Below, one piece after another: positions 25,623-33,298 of a DNA stretch of 37,984 nt. Source of the stretch: Prosthecobacter sp. (lineage in GTDB: Bacteria > Verrucomicrobiota > Verrucomicrobiia > Verrucomicrobiales > Verrucomicrobiaceae). The DNA lies in assembly GCA_030833205.1 (NCBI GenBank), contig JAURHS010000016.1, positions 1 to 37,984 of the forward strand, in the 5' to 3' direction. Positions within the stretch are counted from its first letter, which is position 1; each line of letters starts with the position of its first letter. Below the pieces are notes generated by a model that saw only the letters and a program-made list of their open reading frames with translations, did not search any database and was not told the origin of the DNA. Made by a program: the position numbers and the translations under genes.

Positions 25623-25685
25623 GCTCTGTTTAAGCCTCTAGGCTGTTTTGGCGACGCCAAAACAGCCTAGAGGCTTAAACAGAGC
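25623..25685. repeat. 63-bp perfect palindrome upstream of fic
   Basis: Two 31-bp arms (25623-25653 and 25655-25685) are exact reverse complements around a single A at 25654. The arms begin GCTCTGTTTAAGCC and end at GTTTTGGCG. DNA could extrude a cruciform and RNA a very stable hairpin. It starts 25 bp upstream of the fic ATG, and neither side has a T-tract, so it is not a standard terminator. It may be a remnant of a miniature mobile element, a recombination site, or a leader hairpin of fic. Confidence 0.97.
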
Positions 25686-25915
25686 TTGTCAACAACCATA
25701 AAATAATCAATAGGATATAAAATAAGAGCACATCATCAGCGATTTAAGAGGAAAAATATATCCTCATCTTTTTAAATGATCTGGCATGATAAGCAATGCA
25801 AGATCAAGATCTTCTTGCTGCCGGAAATCCGCCCTGCGGACGACTCAAGCAGGGCGCCAAGCGGCGGCCTGGCGGTCTGGGCTTCACCAGCGCCGTGGGT
25901 CAGATCTGGCGCAGG
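25686..25915. other. AT-rich intergenic segment upstream of fic
   Basis: Bases 25686-25800 are strikingly AT-rich compared with the rest of the window and hold no gene. Small inverted repeats are visible: GAGGA-N8-TCCTC (25748-25765), GCAAGA-N9-TCTTGC (25798-25818) and CGCCCTGC-N11-GCAGGGCG (25830-25856). The last lies about 60 bases after the stop of the minus-strand beta-helix gene and may be its terminator, though without a T-tract. The sequence TTGACA (minus strand, 25692-25687) could be a -35 for fic, but no matching -10 is clear. Confidence 0.6.
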
Positions 25916-26902
25916 CTAACGCTGGGGAAACCCCTGCTGCAGAAGGAGCGTCATCGGCGGGGCCTGAGCTGCGCCCTCATCCAAAAAGCCGCTGTCGGCC
26001 CGTCCGCCGTGGAAGTGGATGCGTTCCTTCACCTCTTCTCCCAGCAGCAGGCCCTGAAGTTGCAACTGCTCGATTTTGTCCTCGGCGCGTACGGCGAGTT
26101 GGCTGCGGTAAACCGCGCAGTCGCGGATGCGGACACGGGCGCCACCGCGTGGGCCGGGACCGCGAACGCGCAGAGCCACTTCATTGTCGTCAAAGACGCA
26201 GTGGCGGATTTCGGCGTCCACCTGTTCCTTGAGATTGAGTGCGGCAATGGTGCTGATCTGCGAGGGTTGGTTCCAGCCTTGCAGCAGGCAGTTGCGGATG
26301 ATGAGTTGGCAGCGTTGGCCATCGGGCCTGGTCTTGGAGTCGAAGGCGTTTTCACCGGGGCGCTGTCCTGCCTTGAAGCCAAGGGCATCGGCGGGCAGCG
26401 GGCCGGTCCAGAGCTTGCAATCCTCGATGAGCAGGCTGCCCTGGGAGGCGCGATCGGGGTCAAACTGAATGCAGTCGCCGGAGGTGTGCGAGATCTCGCA
26501 GTTGCGGATGCTCACCTCGCCCCAGCGCCCGGTGATGCCGTGGGCGTCGTTTTGTGTTTCGTAACTGCCATTGAGGAGGTGATGGATGCGGCAGCTCTCG
26601 ATCTTCACGCGGCTGCCAAACACCCCAATGCCATTGCCCCTGGCATTGAAGATTTCGCAGTGGCGCAGGGTGACATCGTCCGCACTGATCTTGACGATGT
26701 TGCCCGAGGCGCCCTGGGCATCAATGAGGTAGTTTTCATACAGGCCGGGTTGAGTGATGTGCAGCCTGTCCAGGGTCTTGGGATTGGCCAGGCAGCCGAC
26801 GCTGCCTGAAGTGCCCACGGGCTTCGGCGCTTGGGCTGGGGCAGAGTTGCAGGCCAGCATCAGCGTGGCCAAGCCAGTGGTGAGTTTGCAAAGGGCGCGC
26901 AT
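25916..26902 (-). CDS. Secreted right-handed parallel beta-helix protein
   Basis: A 328-aa protein with a signal peptide (MRALCKLTTGLATLMLACNS); LMLAC could serve as a lipobox, making it a lipoprotein. The body is made of pectate-lyase-like coils with repeating pattern: VTLRHCEIFNARGNGIGVFG, VKIESCRIHHLLNG, VSIRNCEISHTSGDCIQF, LLIEDCKLWTG, CQLIIRNCLLQGW, AEIRHCVFDDNEVAL and VRIRDCAVYRSQLAV. A Cys recurs at the same place in almost every coil, giving an internal Cys ladder. The family includes polysaccharide lyases, epimerases and carbohydrate-binding proteins, and no catalytic residue can be named. The start is ATG at 26902. Confidence 0.88.
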   Translation of the reverse strand: MRALCKLTTGLATLMLACNSAPAQAPKPVGTSGSVGCLANPKTLDRLHITQPGLYENYLIDAQGASGNIVKISADDVTLRHCEIFNARGNGIGVFGSRVKIESCRIHHLLNGSYETQNDAHGITGRWGEVSIRNCEISHTSGDCIQFDPDRASQGSLLIEDCKLWTGPLPADALGFKAGQRPGENAFDSKTRPDGQRCQLIIRNCLLQGWNQPSQISTIAALNLKEQVDAEIRHCVFDDNEVALRVRGPGPRGGARVRIRDCAVYRSQLAVRAEDKIEQLQLQGLLLGEEVKERIHFHGGRADSGFLDEGAAQAPPMTLLLQQGFPQR

Positions 26903-27136
26903 GAGAACCGTGCTGCCCTGATGAGGCCATCGAGGCAGGCAGGCAAGCCAAAAGCAGGGAAGACCAACTTCAGGGGGTTGCCTGCTTCAAGACTTGGCGA
27001 TGTCTTTGATTGGTCGCCTCGTTCCAACGGTCACCTTGAAGAGTCCAGATGGAAAAGGCAAAGACAAAAACGGCTTCTGCCCCCCCGCGTTGACTGCTCC
27101 AGGAGCAAAGGCACTGCGCTCATCGAAGTCCAAAAA
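26903..27136. other. Intergenic stretch with no convincing gene
   Basis: No protein-like frame is visible. A copy of the core GGCTTGCC (read toward the beta-helix gene) occurs at 26942-26949, 40 bases upstream of that start, and resembles the 11-bp motif found upstream of three other genes. The rest shows nothing I can name. Confidence 0.5.
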
Positions 27137-27404
27137 GACCACGGCTTGGCAGCGGCACTTTTGGCGAATTTGAGCCGCCTCTCGGTTGTCCAACCCTTTG
27201 CTTTTCGATGCCCAGCTTGAGCCGACCAAGACGGCCTGGAGCCACAACAGTTGCTGTTTCCTCTGCAATGGGTGGCGCGAGCTCAGCTGGCATGTCTGAC
27301 CCTGTGGAGAGATCGACAATCACCTTGCCAAGTTGATTGGGATCAGGCGGGCGTTTGGAATCTCGGCAATGCGAGACCAAACTTGAGCGCTCATGCGCCG
27401 GCAA
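27137..27404 (-). pseudogene. Decayed small basic gene of the DPNQ...GRxGGLKGG type
   Basis: One minus-strand frame carries SKRPPDPNQLGKVIVDLSTG and, after a Pro/Glu/Ala linker, APGRLGRLKLG. This matches a widespread family of small basic proteins with KRPxDPNQxAKxIVDxATG at the N-terminus, GRxGGLKGGKARA in the middle and a helix with RxxIAxKAA at the end. The end is found in another frame (KGLDNREAAQIRQK), so a 1-nt insertion-type frameshift lies near 27225. The conserved GG pairs are also altered and the last motif is degraded (KCRCQAVV). The family's function is not established. The call rests on memory of the family pattern, and a chance match of the second half is possible. Confidence 0.45.
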
Positions 27405-27456
27405 GCATGCCCATTTTCAAACCACACAACAGCTGAAATACAGCTGAAATCTCAAG

Positions 27457-27467
27457 GCAGGCTTGCC
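27457..27467 (+). promoter_or_regulatory. 11-bp intergenic motif, copy 3
   Basis: GCAGGCTTGCC, ending 31 bases before the ATG of the serine hydrolase gene at 27499. The spacing and orientation nearly equal those of the copy upstream of the NHL-propeller gene. Confidence 0.35.
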
Positions 27468-27498
27468 TGACAGGCTGCGGCCATGTTGTGATGCCGCC

Positions 27499-28623
27499 AT
27501 GAGACCGATGTTGCGCCGCTGTTTTTGCGCCGGGTTGAGTGCAGGCCTTGTGTCTCGGGTTGCGGCGCAGGCGCTGGAGTCGCCGCCTTGGGCCAAGGCA
27601 ATGGAGGGCTTGCGTCAACAGCATGGGCTTCCCGCGTTGGCCGCGGCGATGGTCAATGAGCAGGGAGCGCAGGCCATGGCTGTCTGTGGGCTGCGCAAGC
27701 AGGGCGCCACGCCTGCGGTCAGGTTGGAGGACCTTTGGCATCTGGGCAGCAACACCAAGGCGATGACCGCCACGCTGGCCGCCTTGGCGGTGCAGGAGGG
27801 GTTGCTGCGCTGGGACAGCAGCCTAGGTGAGGTCTTCGCCAGGGAGACGCGCAGGCATCAATCCCCCTTGGCCAAGGCCAGTCTGACGCAGTTGCTGAGT
27901 CATGGGTCGGGATTGCCGGCCAATGCGCCATGGGGCCTGCTCAACGCCGCAGGCGAGGGGCAGTTGCGCGCGCAACGCCGCGCCGCGCTGGAGCTTGCCT
28001 TGCGCCAGACTGCCCTGCCTGCTCCCGGCAGCAGGCATGAGTATTCCAACTGGGGTTATGTGTTGGCCGGCCACATGCTTGAGGAGGTCTGGCAGAGCTC
28101 GTGGGAGGATCTGATGCGTCGCCGTTTGTTTGCTCCCCTGGGCATGGTGCAGGGTGGTTTTGGTGGGGTGGGCAGCGAGGGCAGGCTGGATCAACCCTGG
28201 CCGCATGCCGCAAGCGGTGAGCCCATGCCCATCAATGGCCCGAAGATGGACAACCCTGCGCTGCTTGGGCCTGCGGGCACCGTGCATCTCTGCCTCGCCG
28301 ATTGGGCGCGTTTCATTGCCGAGCACTTGGCCGGGCGCGCCGGCCATGGAACCTTGCTCAAGACCAAGGCTGCCTACGAGAAGCTGCATCAGCCTGCGCA
28401 GGAAGGCTCGCCCCATGCTCTGGGCTGGCTGAGTGTGCCTCGGCGTTGGGGCGGGCAGGTGCTCAATCACAACGGCTCCAACACCATGAATCACAGCGTG
28501 GCCTGGTTGGCGCCAGAGCGGGGCTTTGCCGTGATTGCCTGCACCAACAGCGGTTCGCCCAAGGCAGCCAAGGCCCTCGATGAGTTGGTCGGTCTGCTCA
28601 TTGCGGGGCGCGCCAAGTCATGA
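27499..28623 (+). CDS. Exported class C beta-lactamase-like serine hydrolase
   Basis: A 374-aa protein of the beta-lactamase/D-Ala-D-Ala carboxypeptidase fold. The catalytic tetrad LGSNTKAMT gives S84-x-x-K87; the second element is Y182-S-N184 in HEYSNWGYVLAG; the third, usually KTG or HxG, is H324-N-G326 in LNHNGSNTMNHS. LLSHGSGLP is also a family mark. The N-terminus RRCFCAGLSAGLVSRVAA looks like a signal peptide, perhaps Tat-like. The ATG at 27499 was used; 27508 is close, and the open frame to 27463 adds nothing typical. Likely an esterase or peptidase on cell-wall or small ester substrates, not necessarily an antibiotic resistance enzyme. It converges on the sialidase gene. Confidence 0.9.
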   Translation: MRPMLRRCFCAGLSAGLVSRVAAQALESPPWAKAMEGLRQQHGLPALAAAMVNEQGAQAMAVCGLRKQGATPAVRLEDLWHLGSNTKAMTATLAALAVQEGLLRWDSSLGEVFARETRRHQSPLAKASLTQLLSHGSGLPANAPWGLLNAAGEGQLRAQRRAALELALRQTALPAPGSRHEYSNWGYVLAGHMLEEVWQSSWEDLMRRRLFAPLGMVQGGFGGVGSEGRLDQPWPHAASGEPMPINGPKMDNPALLGPAGTVHLCLADWARFIAEHLAGRAGHGTLLKTKAAYEKLHQPAQEGSPHALGWLSVPRRWGGQVLNHNGSNTMNHSVAWLAPERGFAVIACTNSGSPKAAKALDELVGLLIAGRAKS

Positions 28624-28688
28624 GCCTGCGGGCCGCCAGCTCACGGGCCTGCATGCACTCGATCGAGGCCAAGGGGCTTGCCGGTCAC

Positions 28689-28704
28689 GAGGCCTGTTGG
28701 CCTC
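28689..28704. terminator. Hairpin between convergent genes
   Basis: GAGGCC-TGTT-GGCCTC is a perfect 6-bp stem with a 4-nt loop. It lies between the serine hydrolase stop (28623) and the sialidase stop (28703), overlapping the latter. It might terminate both transcripts, but no T-tract follows on either strand. Confidence 0.35.
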
Positions 28705-30001
28705 AGCGATTGAGTTTGGCGTCGAGTTCAGCCAGCTTGAAACGCACGCTTACCACATAGGCCTCTTCGCCCTCGGTCCAGTGGCCGTAGGTGGTGGTGA
28801 CAAAGCTGCCATCGGGCAGCAGTTCGATGCCGGGGTAGGTGCAGTCCTGTCCCTTTTTGTTGTCCATGATGCGCACGCGGTACTGGCCCTCGCTGCCCTT
28901 GACGATGTCCTCGTACCTGCCCACCCAACCGACCCAATCGCCCTTGGTGGCGCTGACATGGGTGGTGTCGCGGAAGCTGATGAAGAGTCTGCCGTCGGGA
29001 GCGTATTTGGCGACATGGCGATCGCCGGTGAGGGCGGCGGGAAGTTCGCGCGGCTGGGTCCAGGTCTGGCCCTCATCATTGCTGAAGATCACAAAGCTGT
29101 TGTACTTGCGGCTGTTTTCCCGCAGCAGGACGGCGATCTGTTTGCCATCGGGTGAGCGCAGCGCACCGGGCTCGCAGAGATTGGCGTCGGGCAGCATGGC
29201 AATGGGCGTGGGCGCACTCCAGTTCAGGCCGCCATCGCGCGACAGGCAGGTGTAAACCCAGAAGCGCCAGGGCTTGCCGCTGGAGGCGGCGTAGCCCGGG
29301 GCGTGCGGGCTGCTGATGCGGTACTTGTCGCTGTCGCCGCCGCGGATGAAGCGGCCATCGTCGTGGAAGAAGGCCAGATAGTGCCCCGGGGTCTTGAGGC
29401 CGATCAGCGATGCCATGGCGACGATGCCACCATAGTTGCCGATTGGCTTGAGCGGACTCCAGTTGGCGCCATCATCCTCGCTGACGGCCATGCGGATGGG
29501 GTGCAGGCCGCTGAAGAGAATCAGGCGCTTGCGTCCCGCAGCATCCACCACGCGGTGCAGCGTGGGAACCTCGAGGGAACTTTGCCAGTTCTCCGGTGTG
29601 GGCAGGCGTTGGCTACAGATCAGGCCGGCGTCCTCGCTGCGTTTGTAGACAATGGCGCCGCGGCCATGGCCCTTGGGGTAGACCGCCAGCATGGTTTTTT
29701 GATCTTCCAGAAGCACCGTGGTGGGATGGCCGAGGTACTGGCCCTTTTCGCGGTCCACCACGACTTGGCGCTGAGTCTCAGCGCTGATGTCCACCACCGG
29801 GATGCTGTAGCCGGCAGGCAGCTTGGTCTTGAGGTTCTTGGGTGGACCGGCTTGCAGCGTCACATCGGCCCTCTGCAGCCTGGTTTGCGCAGCGGCGGGC
29901 AGGGCAAGCCATGTTGCGCCAAGAAGCGCGAGCCAGGCGCGCAGGCCGCAGGTCAGGCAGGCAGAGGCTTGAGTCTTGGGCCATGAGCAGGGCAGGTGCA
30001 T
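28703..30001 (-). CDS. Secreted sialidase-like protein (BNR/Asp-box), larger form
   Basis: A 432-aa exported propeller. The signal segment LRAWLALLGATWLALPAAA (about residues 20-38) follows a 19-residue basic N-region with two Cys. Asp boxes are SEDDGANW, SRDGGLNW and SNDEGQTW, and YVYKRSEDAG-like strands lie between. HPTTVLLEDQKTMLAVYPKGH near residue 95 and ECTYPGIELLPDG-type segments near the end are usual in Verrucomicrobiota sialidase-family proteins that act on host or algal glycans. It differs clearly from the 354-aa sialidase at 9956-11020. The start is ATG at 30001; substrate specificity is unknown. Confidence 0.87.
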   Translation of the reverse strand: MHLPCSWPKTQASACLTCGLRAWLALLGATWLALPAAAQTRLQRADVTLQAGPPKNLKTKLPAGYSIPVVDISAETQRQVVVDREKGQYLGHPTTVLLEDQKTMLAVYPKGHGRGAIVYKRSEDAGLICSQRLPTPENWQSSLEVPTLHRVVDAAGRKRLILFSGLHPIRMAVSEDDGANWSPLKPIGNYGGIVAMASLIGLKTPGHYLAFFHDDGRFIRGGDSDKYRISSPHAPGYAASSGKPWRFWVYTCLSRDGGLNWSAPTPIAMLPDANLCEPGALRSPDGKQIAVLLRENSRKYNSFVIFSNDEGQTWTQPRELPAALTGDRHVAKYAPDGRLFISFRDTTHVSATKGDWVGWVGRYEDIVKGSEGQYRVRIMDNKKGQDCTYPGIELLPDGSFVTTTYGHWTEGEEAYVVSVRFKLAELDAKLNR

Positions 30002-30111
30002 GGGGGTTCAACGCAGGCCAAGTGCCGGCTCTAGCTTGAGTCATGGGCTTTGAGTCCGGCGGGCCGCAAAGAGCAGTTGCCCGCCGCGTTGAGCCGTGCT
30101 TGCTGGGCCGC

Positions 30112-32580
30112 ATGTTGATCCCACAAGACCCCTGGGCGAAAGAGCGCGCGGCGCCCGGCTTGGGCCCATGGACCCAAGGCCTGAGGAACTTGGCCTGCCT
30201 TGGTCTGGCAGGTCTTGCGCTGCTGTTGGGCCAGGCCTTGAGTGCAGAGGCCGCGGCGCAGAGCAAGCCCGGTCTTGGCGCAAAGCCCTTGGCGGCGTCC
30301 GCCTTGCCGCGTGAGGTCAGCGGGATTTATCCCTCGCTGGCGATGTTCAACCGCGAAGGCGAATGTGGCACCGGAGGTGTGGTGCCGTGGGCGGGGCGCT
30401 TGTGGGTGATGACTTATGGGCCGCATCTGCCGTTGGGCTCCAGTGACAAGCTCTATGAAATCACGCCGCAGTTGCAGCAGGTGGTGCGCCCGGAGAGCGT
30501 TGGCGGCACACCGGCCAATCGCCTCATTCACGATGAGTCCAAGCAGCTCTTGCTGGGGCCCTATGTGATTGACGCGCAGGGCGGGGTGCGCGTGCTGCCG
30601 CCAAGCCGCATGCCTGGCCGCCTCACCGGCACCGCCAGACACCTGAGCGATCCGGCCAACAAGGTTTATTACGCCACGATGGAGGAGGGGCTTTATGAGG
30701 TGGATGTGCGCAGCCTTGAGGTGCGCAACCTGATCGCCGATGGCAATGCCATCCCCAAGGGCTTCAAGCTGGAAACGCCGCTGGCAGGCTTGAGCTCAAC
30801 CCTGCCTGGCTATCACGGCAAGGGTTTGTACAGCGGCCAGGGACGGTTGATTTACGCCAACAACGGCGAGCGCAGCGAGGCGGCGCTGAGGGATCCCACC
30901 ACCCCCAGCGGCGCCTTGGCACAGTGGCAGGGCGAAGGCGATTGGCAGTTGCTGCGCCGCAATCAATTCACGGAAGTCACCGGCCCCGGAGGCCTGCATG
31001 GCAATGGACCCGATGACCCGATCTGGAGCCTGGGCTGGGATGCAAAGTCCCTGTTGCTGATGTTGCTGGATCATGGGCAATGGTCGAGCTTCCGCCTGCC
31101 CAAGGTCAGTCACAGTTACGATGGCGCCCATGGTTGGAACACCGAGTGGCCGCGGATTCGCGACATTGGCGAGTCGGAGTTGCTCATGACCATGCACGGA
31201 GCCTTTTGGCGTTTCCCCCGAGACTTTAGTGCGGCACAGACCAAGGGAATCCGCGTGCGCGGAGCCTACCTGAAGGTCATTGGCGATTTCTGCCGCTGGA
31301 ATGATCGCTTGGTCTTTGGTTGTGATGATTCCGCCAAGTCCGAGTTCCTCAACAAGCGCCGCATCAAGGGCGGCATTGACAGCATCGGCCAGTCGCAGAG
31401 CAATCTGTGGTTTGCGCGCGCCGGGGATCTGGATCGTCTGGGTCCGCCGCATGCCAGTGGCGCGTTGTGGCTGCATGAGCCCGTCAGGCGTGGCCAGCTC
31501 AGCGATCCCTTTCTGGTGGCGGGTTGGAAGCATCGCAGCCTGTGGTTGGTGGACCATGCGCGCGGCAGCTCTCAGCGCTTCGACATTGAGGAGGGGCGCG
31601 AGTGGCTGCAGCAGCGCTGCGATCAGGACAGCGCGGACTTCAGTGCGGTGATCACGCTGGCGGCCCCGGAGCTGCGTGGCAGGGCGGCCGATCCCATCTT
31701 TGAGGGCTTGACGCGGGCCACGCAGAGGCCCGGGCTGACGGGTTTGTTTCGGCCGCGCGGCGAGGACAAGCGCAGCTTGAGCCTGGTCAATGAGTCCGGT
31801 TATTATGAGCTCGATGCGCAGCTTGAGCTGCGCAAGGTCGAGGACAAGGCGGCGCGGGATTGGGTGGCCAAGCGCGTGGCCCTGCCCAAGGATGTGGTCA
31901 CCTTGGATGAGGCCAGCGTCCTGATTGTTGATGATCGCCAGCGGCGCTGGCGTTTGCCGCGGGCCACTCAGGCCTTGGATGCGGCGACACGCGCCGGGCA
32001 GTTGCGCCTTTGCCGCGAGGTGGCCACGGAACGCGACATGCTCAATGTGGCCGGCACTTTCTTTGAGTTGCCAGCGGAGAACGCCGATGGCTTTGCGAAG
32101 ATTCGCCCCGTGTGCTCGCACGACCTGCGCATTCAGGATTTTGGTGGATACCGCGGGATGTTCCTGATGACAGGTCTGCGTGCGGATGCGGCGGCAGGAC
32201 CGCATGTGCTGCGCAGCAGCGATGGCAAGGCGGCCTTGTGGGCCGGGGTCACTGAGGACCTGTGGAAGCTGGGCAAGCCACGGGGTGAAGGCGGGCCTTG
32301 GAAGCAGACGGCGGTCAAGGCCGGGCAGCCCAGTGATCCCTATCTCCTCTGGGGCTATGATCGCCGCGCCCTTAGCCTGGAGCACGACGGCCAGCAGCCG
32401 GTGCAGTTTGAGGTGGAGCTGGATCTCACCGGCACCGGCCTGTGGGTGACTTGGCTGCGGCGCGAAGTTTCCCCTGGCGAGTCGCTGCGCCTGGAATTGG
32501 AGCCGGCGGTGCAGGCGCGTTGGCTGCGCGTTTCCAGCAGCGAGGACTGCCGTGCCACGGCCTGGCTGATTTACGATTGA
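30112..32580 (+). CDS. Large secreted protein of unknown function, probable beta-propeller
   Basis: An 822-aa protein with a signal peptide (LACLGLAGLALLLGQALSAEA, about residues 26-46). The body is beta-rich with propeller-like strand clusters: PWAGRLWVMTYGPHL, SDKLYEITPQLQQV, NKVYYATMEEGLYEVDV, GQGRLIYANNGERS, ELLMTMHGAFWRFP and NDRLVFGCDD. The last 130 residues (from FGGYRGMFLMTG) look like a separate beta-sandwich ending LRVSSSEDCRATAWLIYD. Proteins of this length and order occur as uncharacterised secreted proteins in Bacteroidota and Verrucomicrobiota, but I do not know a function. The ATG at 30112 was chosen as the first Met before the signal; the frame is open from 30043. It is divergent from the sialidase, 110 bp apart. 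Confidence 0.8.
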   Translation: MLIPQDPWAKERAAPGLGPWTQGLRNLACLGLAGLALLLGQALSAEAAAQSKPGLGAKPLAASALPREVSGIYPSLAMFNREGECGTGGVVPWAGRLWVMTYGPHLPLGSSDKLYEITPQLQQVVRPESVGGTPANRLIHDESKQLLLGPYVIDAQGGVRVLPPSRMPGRLTGTARHLSDPANKVYYATMEEGLYEVDVRSLEVRNLIADGNAIPKGFKLETPLAGLSSTLPGYHGKGLYSGQGRLIYANNGERSEAALRDPTTPSGALAQWQGEGDWQLLRRNQFTEVTGPGGLHGNGPDDPIWSLGWDAKSLLLMLLDHGQWSSFRLPKVSHSYDGAHGWNTEWPRIRDIGESELLMTMHGAFWRFPRDFSAAQTKGIRVRGAYLKVIGDFCRWNDRLVFGCDDSAKSEFLNKRRIKGGIDSIGQSQSNLWFARAGDLDRLGPPHASGALWLHEPVRRGQLSDPFLVAGWKHRSLWLVDHARGSSQRFDIEEGREWLQQRCDQDSADFSAVITLAAPELRGRAADPIFEGLTRATQRPGLTGLFRPRGEDKRSLSLVNESGYYELDAQLELRKVEDKAARDWVAKRVALPKDVVTLDEASVLIVDDRQRRWRLPRATQALDAATRAGQLRLCREVATERDMLNVAGTFFELPAENADGFAKIRPVCSHDLRIQDFGGYRGMFLMTGLRADAAAGPHVLRSSDGKAALWAGVTEDLWKLGKPRGEGGPWKQTAVKAGQPSDPYLLWGYDRRALSLEHDGQQPVQFEVELDLTGTGLWVTWLRREVSPGESLRLELEPAVQARWLRVSSSEDCRATAWLIYD

Positions 32581-32737
32581 CTGCAGACTGAGGTGCTCAG
32601 GGCCACTGGCTCTGGCTAGCTCCGGCTCAGAAATGTGCGACGCCCTCGTGGTTGGACCTTCTGGGCGCGCTGTCAGCGGGAGTCATTGCGGTGTCGATGA
32701 TGAGGTGCCCTTTTTCTGTGTGGCCGATCGCCTTGAC

Positions 32738-33236
32738 TCAGGCTCTCGGCAGCTTGAGCCGCAACCGGCGCAGGTGAGCGGGTGCGGAATCATTCAGGGC
32801 GCGGGCCAAACGGTCCAGCTCGGTGGATGGATTTGCGGAAGGCTGTGTTCCGGCATCCAGATGATATTGGCGCACATACTCGGCTGATTCGACTGCCTGC
32901 GGCCACTGGTCGATGAAGCATGTTGCTCAGCGTGTCCCTCTCCAACCGTTCGTCTCGCGGGAAACCCGATGGGCGTTCAGGTCCCCATGGGTAGCTTTCT
33001 TTCTGAGGACTCCAGTCACGGCTGAACCATGTCTGCGGGCGTGCGTTGGGGTAAGCTCTGAGTGATTCGTGCCAGATCCTCTCTCGGGTCGCTGCCACGC
33101 GATACGAATAGCGGGTCCCTTTGATGGCGAGCACTACCTCGAAGGCTGTCGGCGACTCCGGCTCGCTGGGGCGCAGGGCAAAGGGCTCGATTTGGGGGAT
33201 GAGGTAGCCTCCTTTCCCAACGGTTGGGCGGTGCAA
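32738..33236 (-). pseudogene. Decayed AAA-family ATPase fragment (AAA_15/OLD-like)
   Basis: Within the 718-bp gap between two genes, one minus-strand frame has clear homology to the middle of AAA-family ATPases often found in defence loci: GYLIPQIEPFALRPS, AFEVVLAIKGTRYSYRVAAT, then RERIWHESLRAYPNARPQTW, FSRDW and ERDTLSNML. No Walker A segment precedes it and no C-terminal Walker B or Toprim-like part follows. Near 32925 the protein-like reading moves to another frame (FIDQWPQAVESAEYVRQYHL, then ELDRLARALNDSAPAHLRRL) that ends at a stop at 32738; I do not recognise this tail. It looks like a fragment with both ends lost plus a frameshift. The remaining bases on each side hold nothing I can name. 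Confidence 0.7.
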
Positions 33237-33298
33237 CCGAAGTGCAGGCAGCGCCCTGAGTGCCTGCCCGTGGGTGGGTTGGAGGCGGAGCGCCGGGG

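Noticed and set aside
25623..25685. Palindrome as a rho-independent terminator of the beta-helix gene
   Set aside because: It lies about 230 bases past that stop codon, has 31-bp arms (far longer than usual) and no T-tract on either strand.
30796..32385. Minus-strand open frame of 529 codons
   Set aside because: Antisense of the 822-aa secreted protein; Gln/Ala/Leu-rich with no motif or signal peptide.
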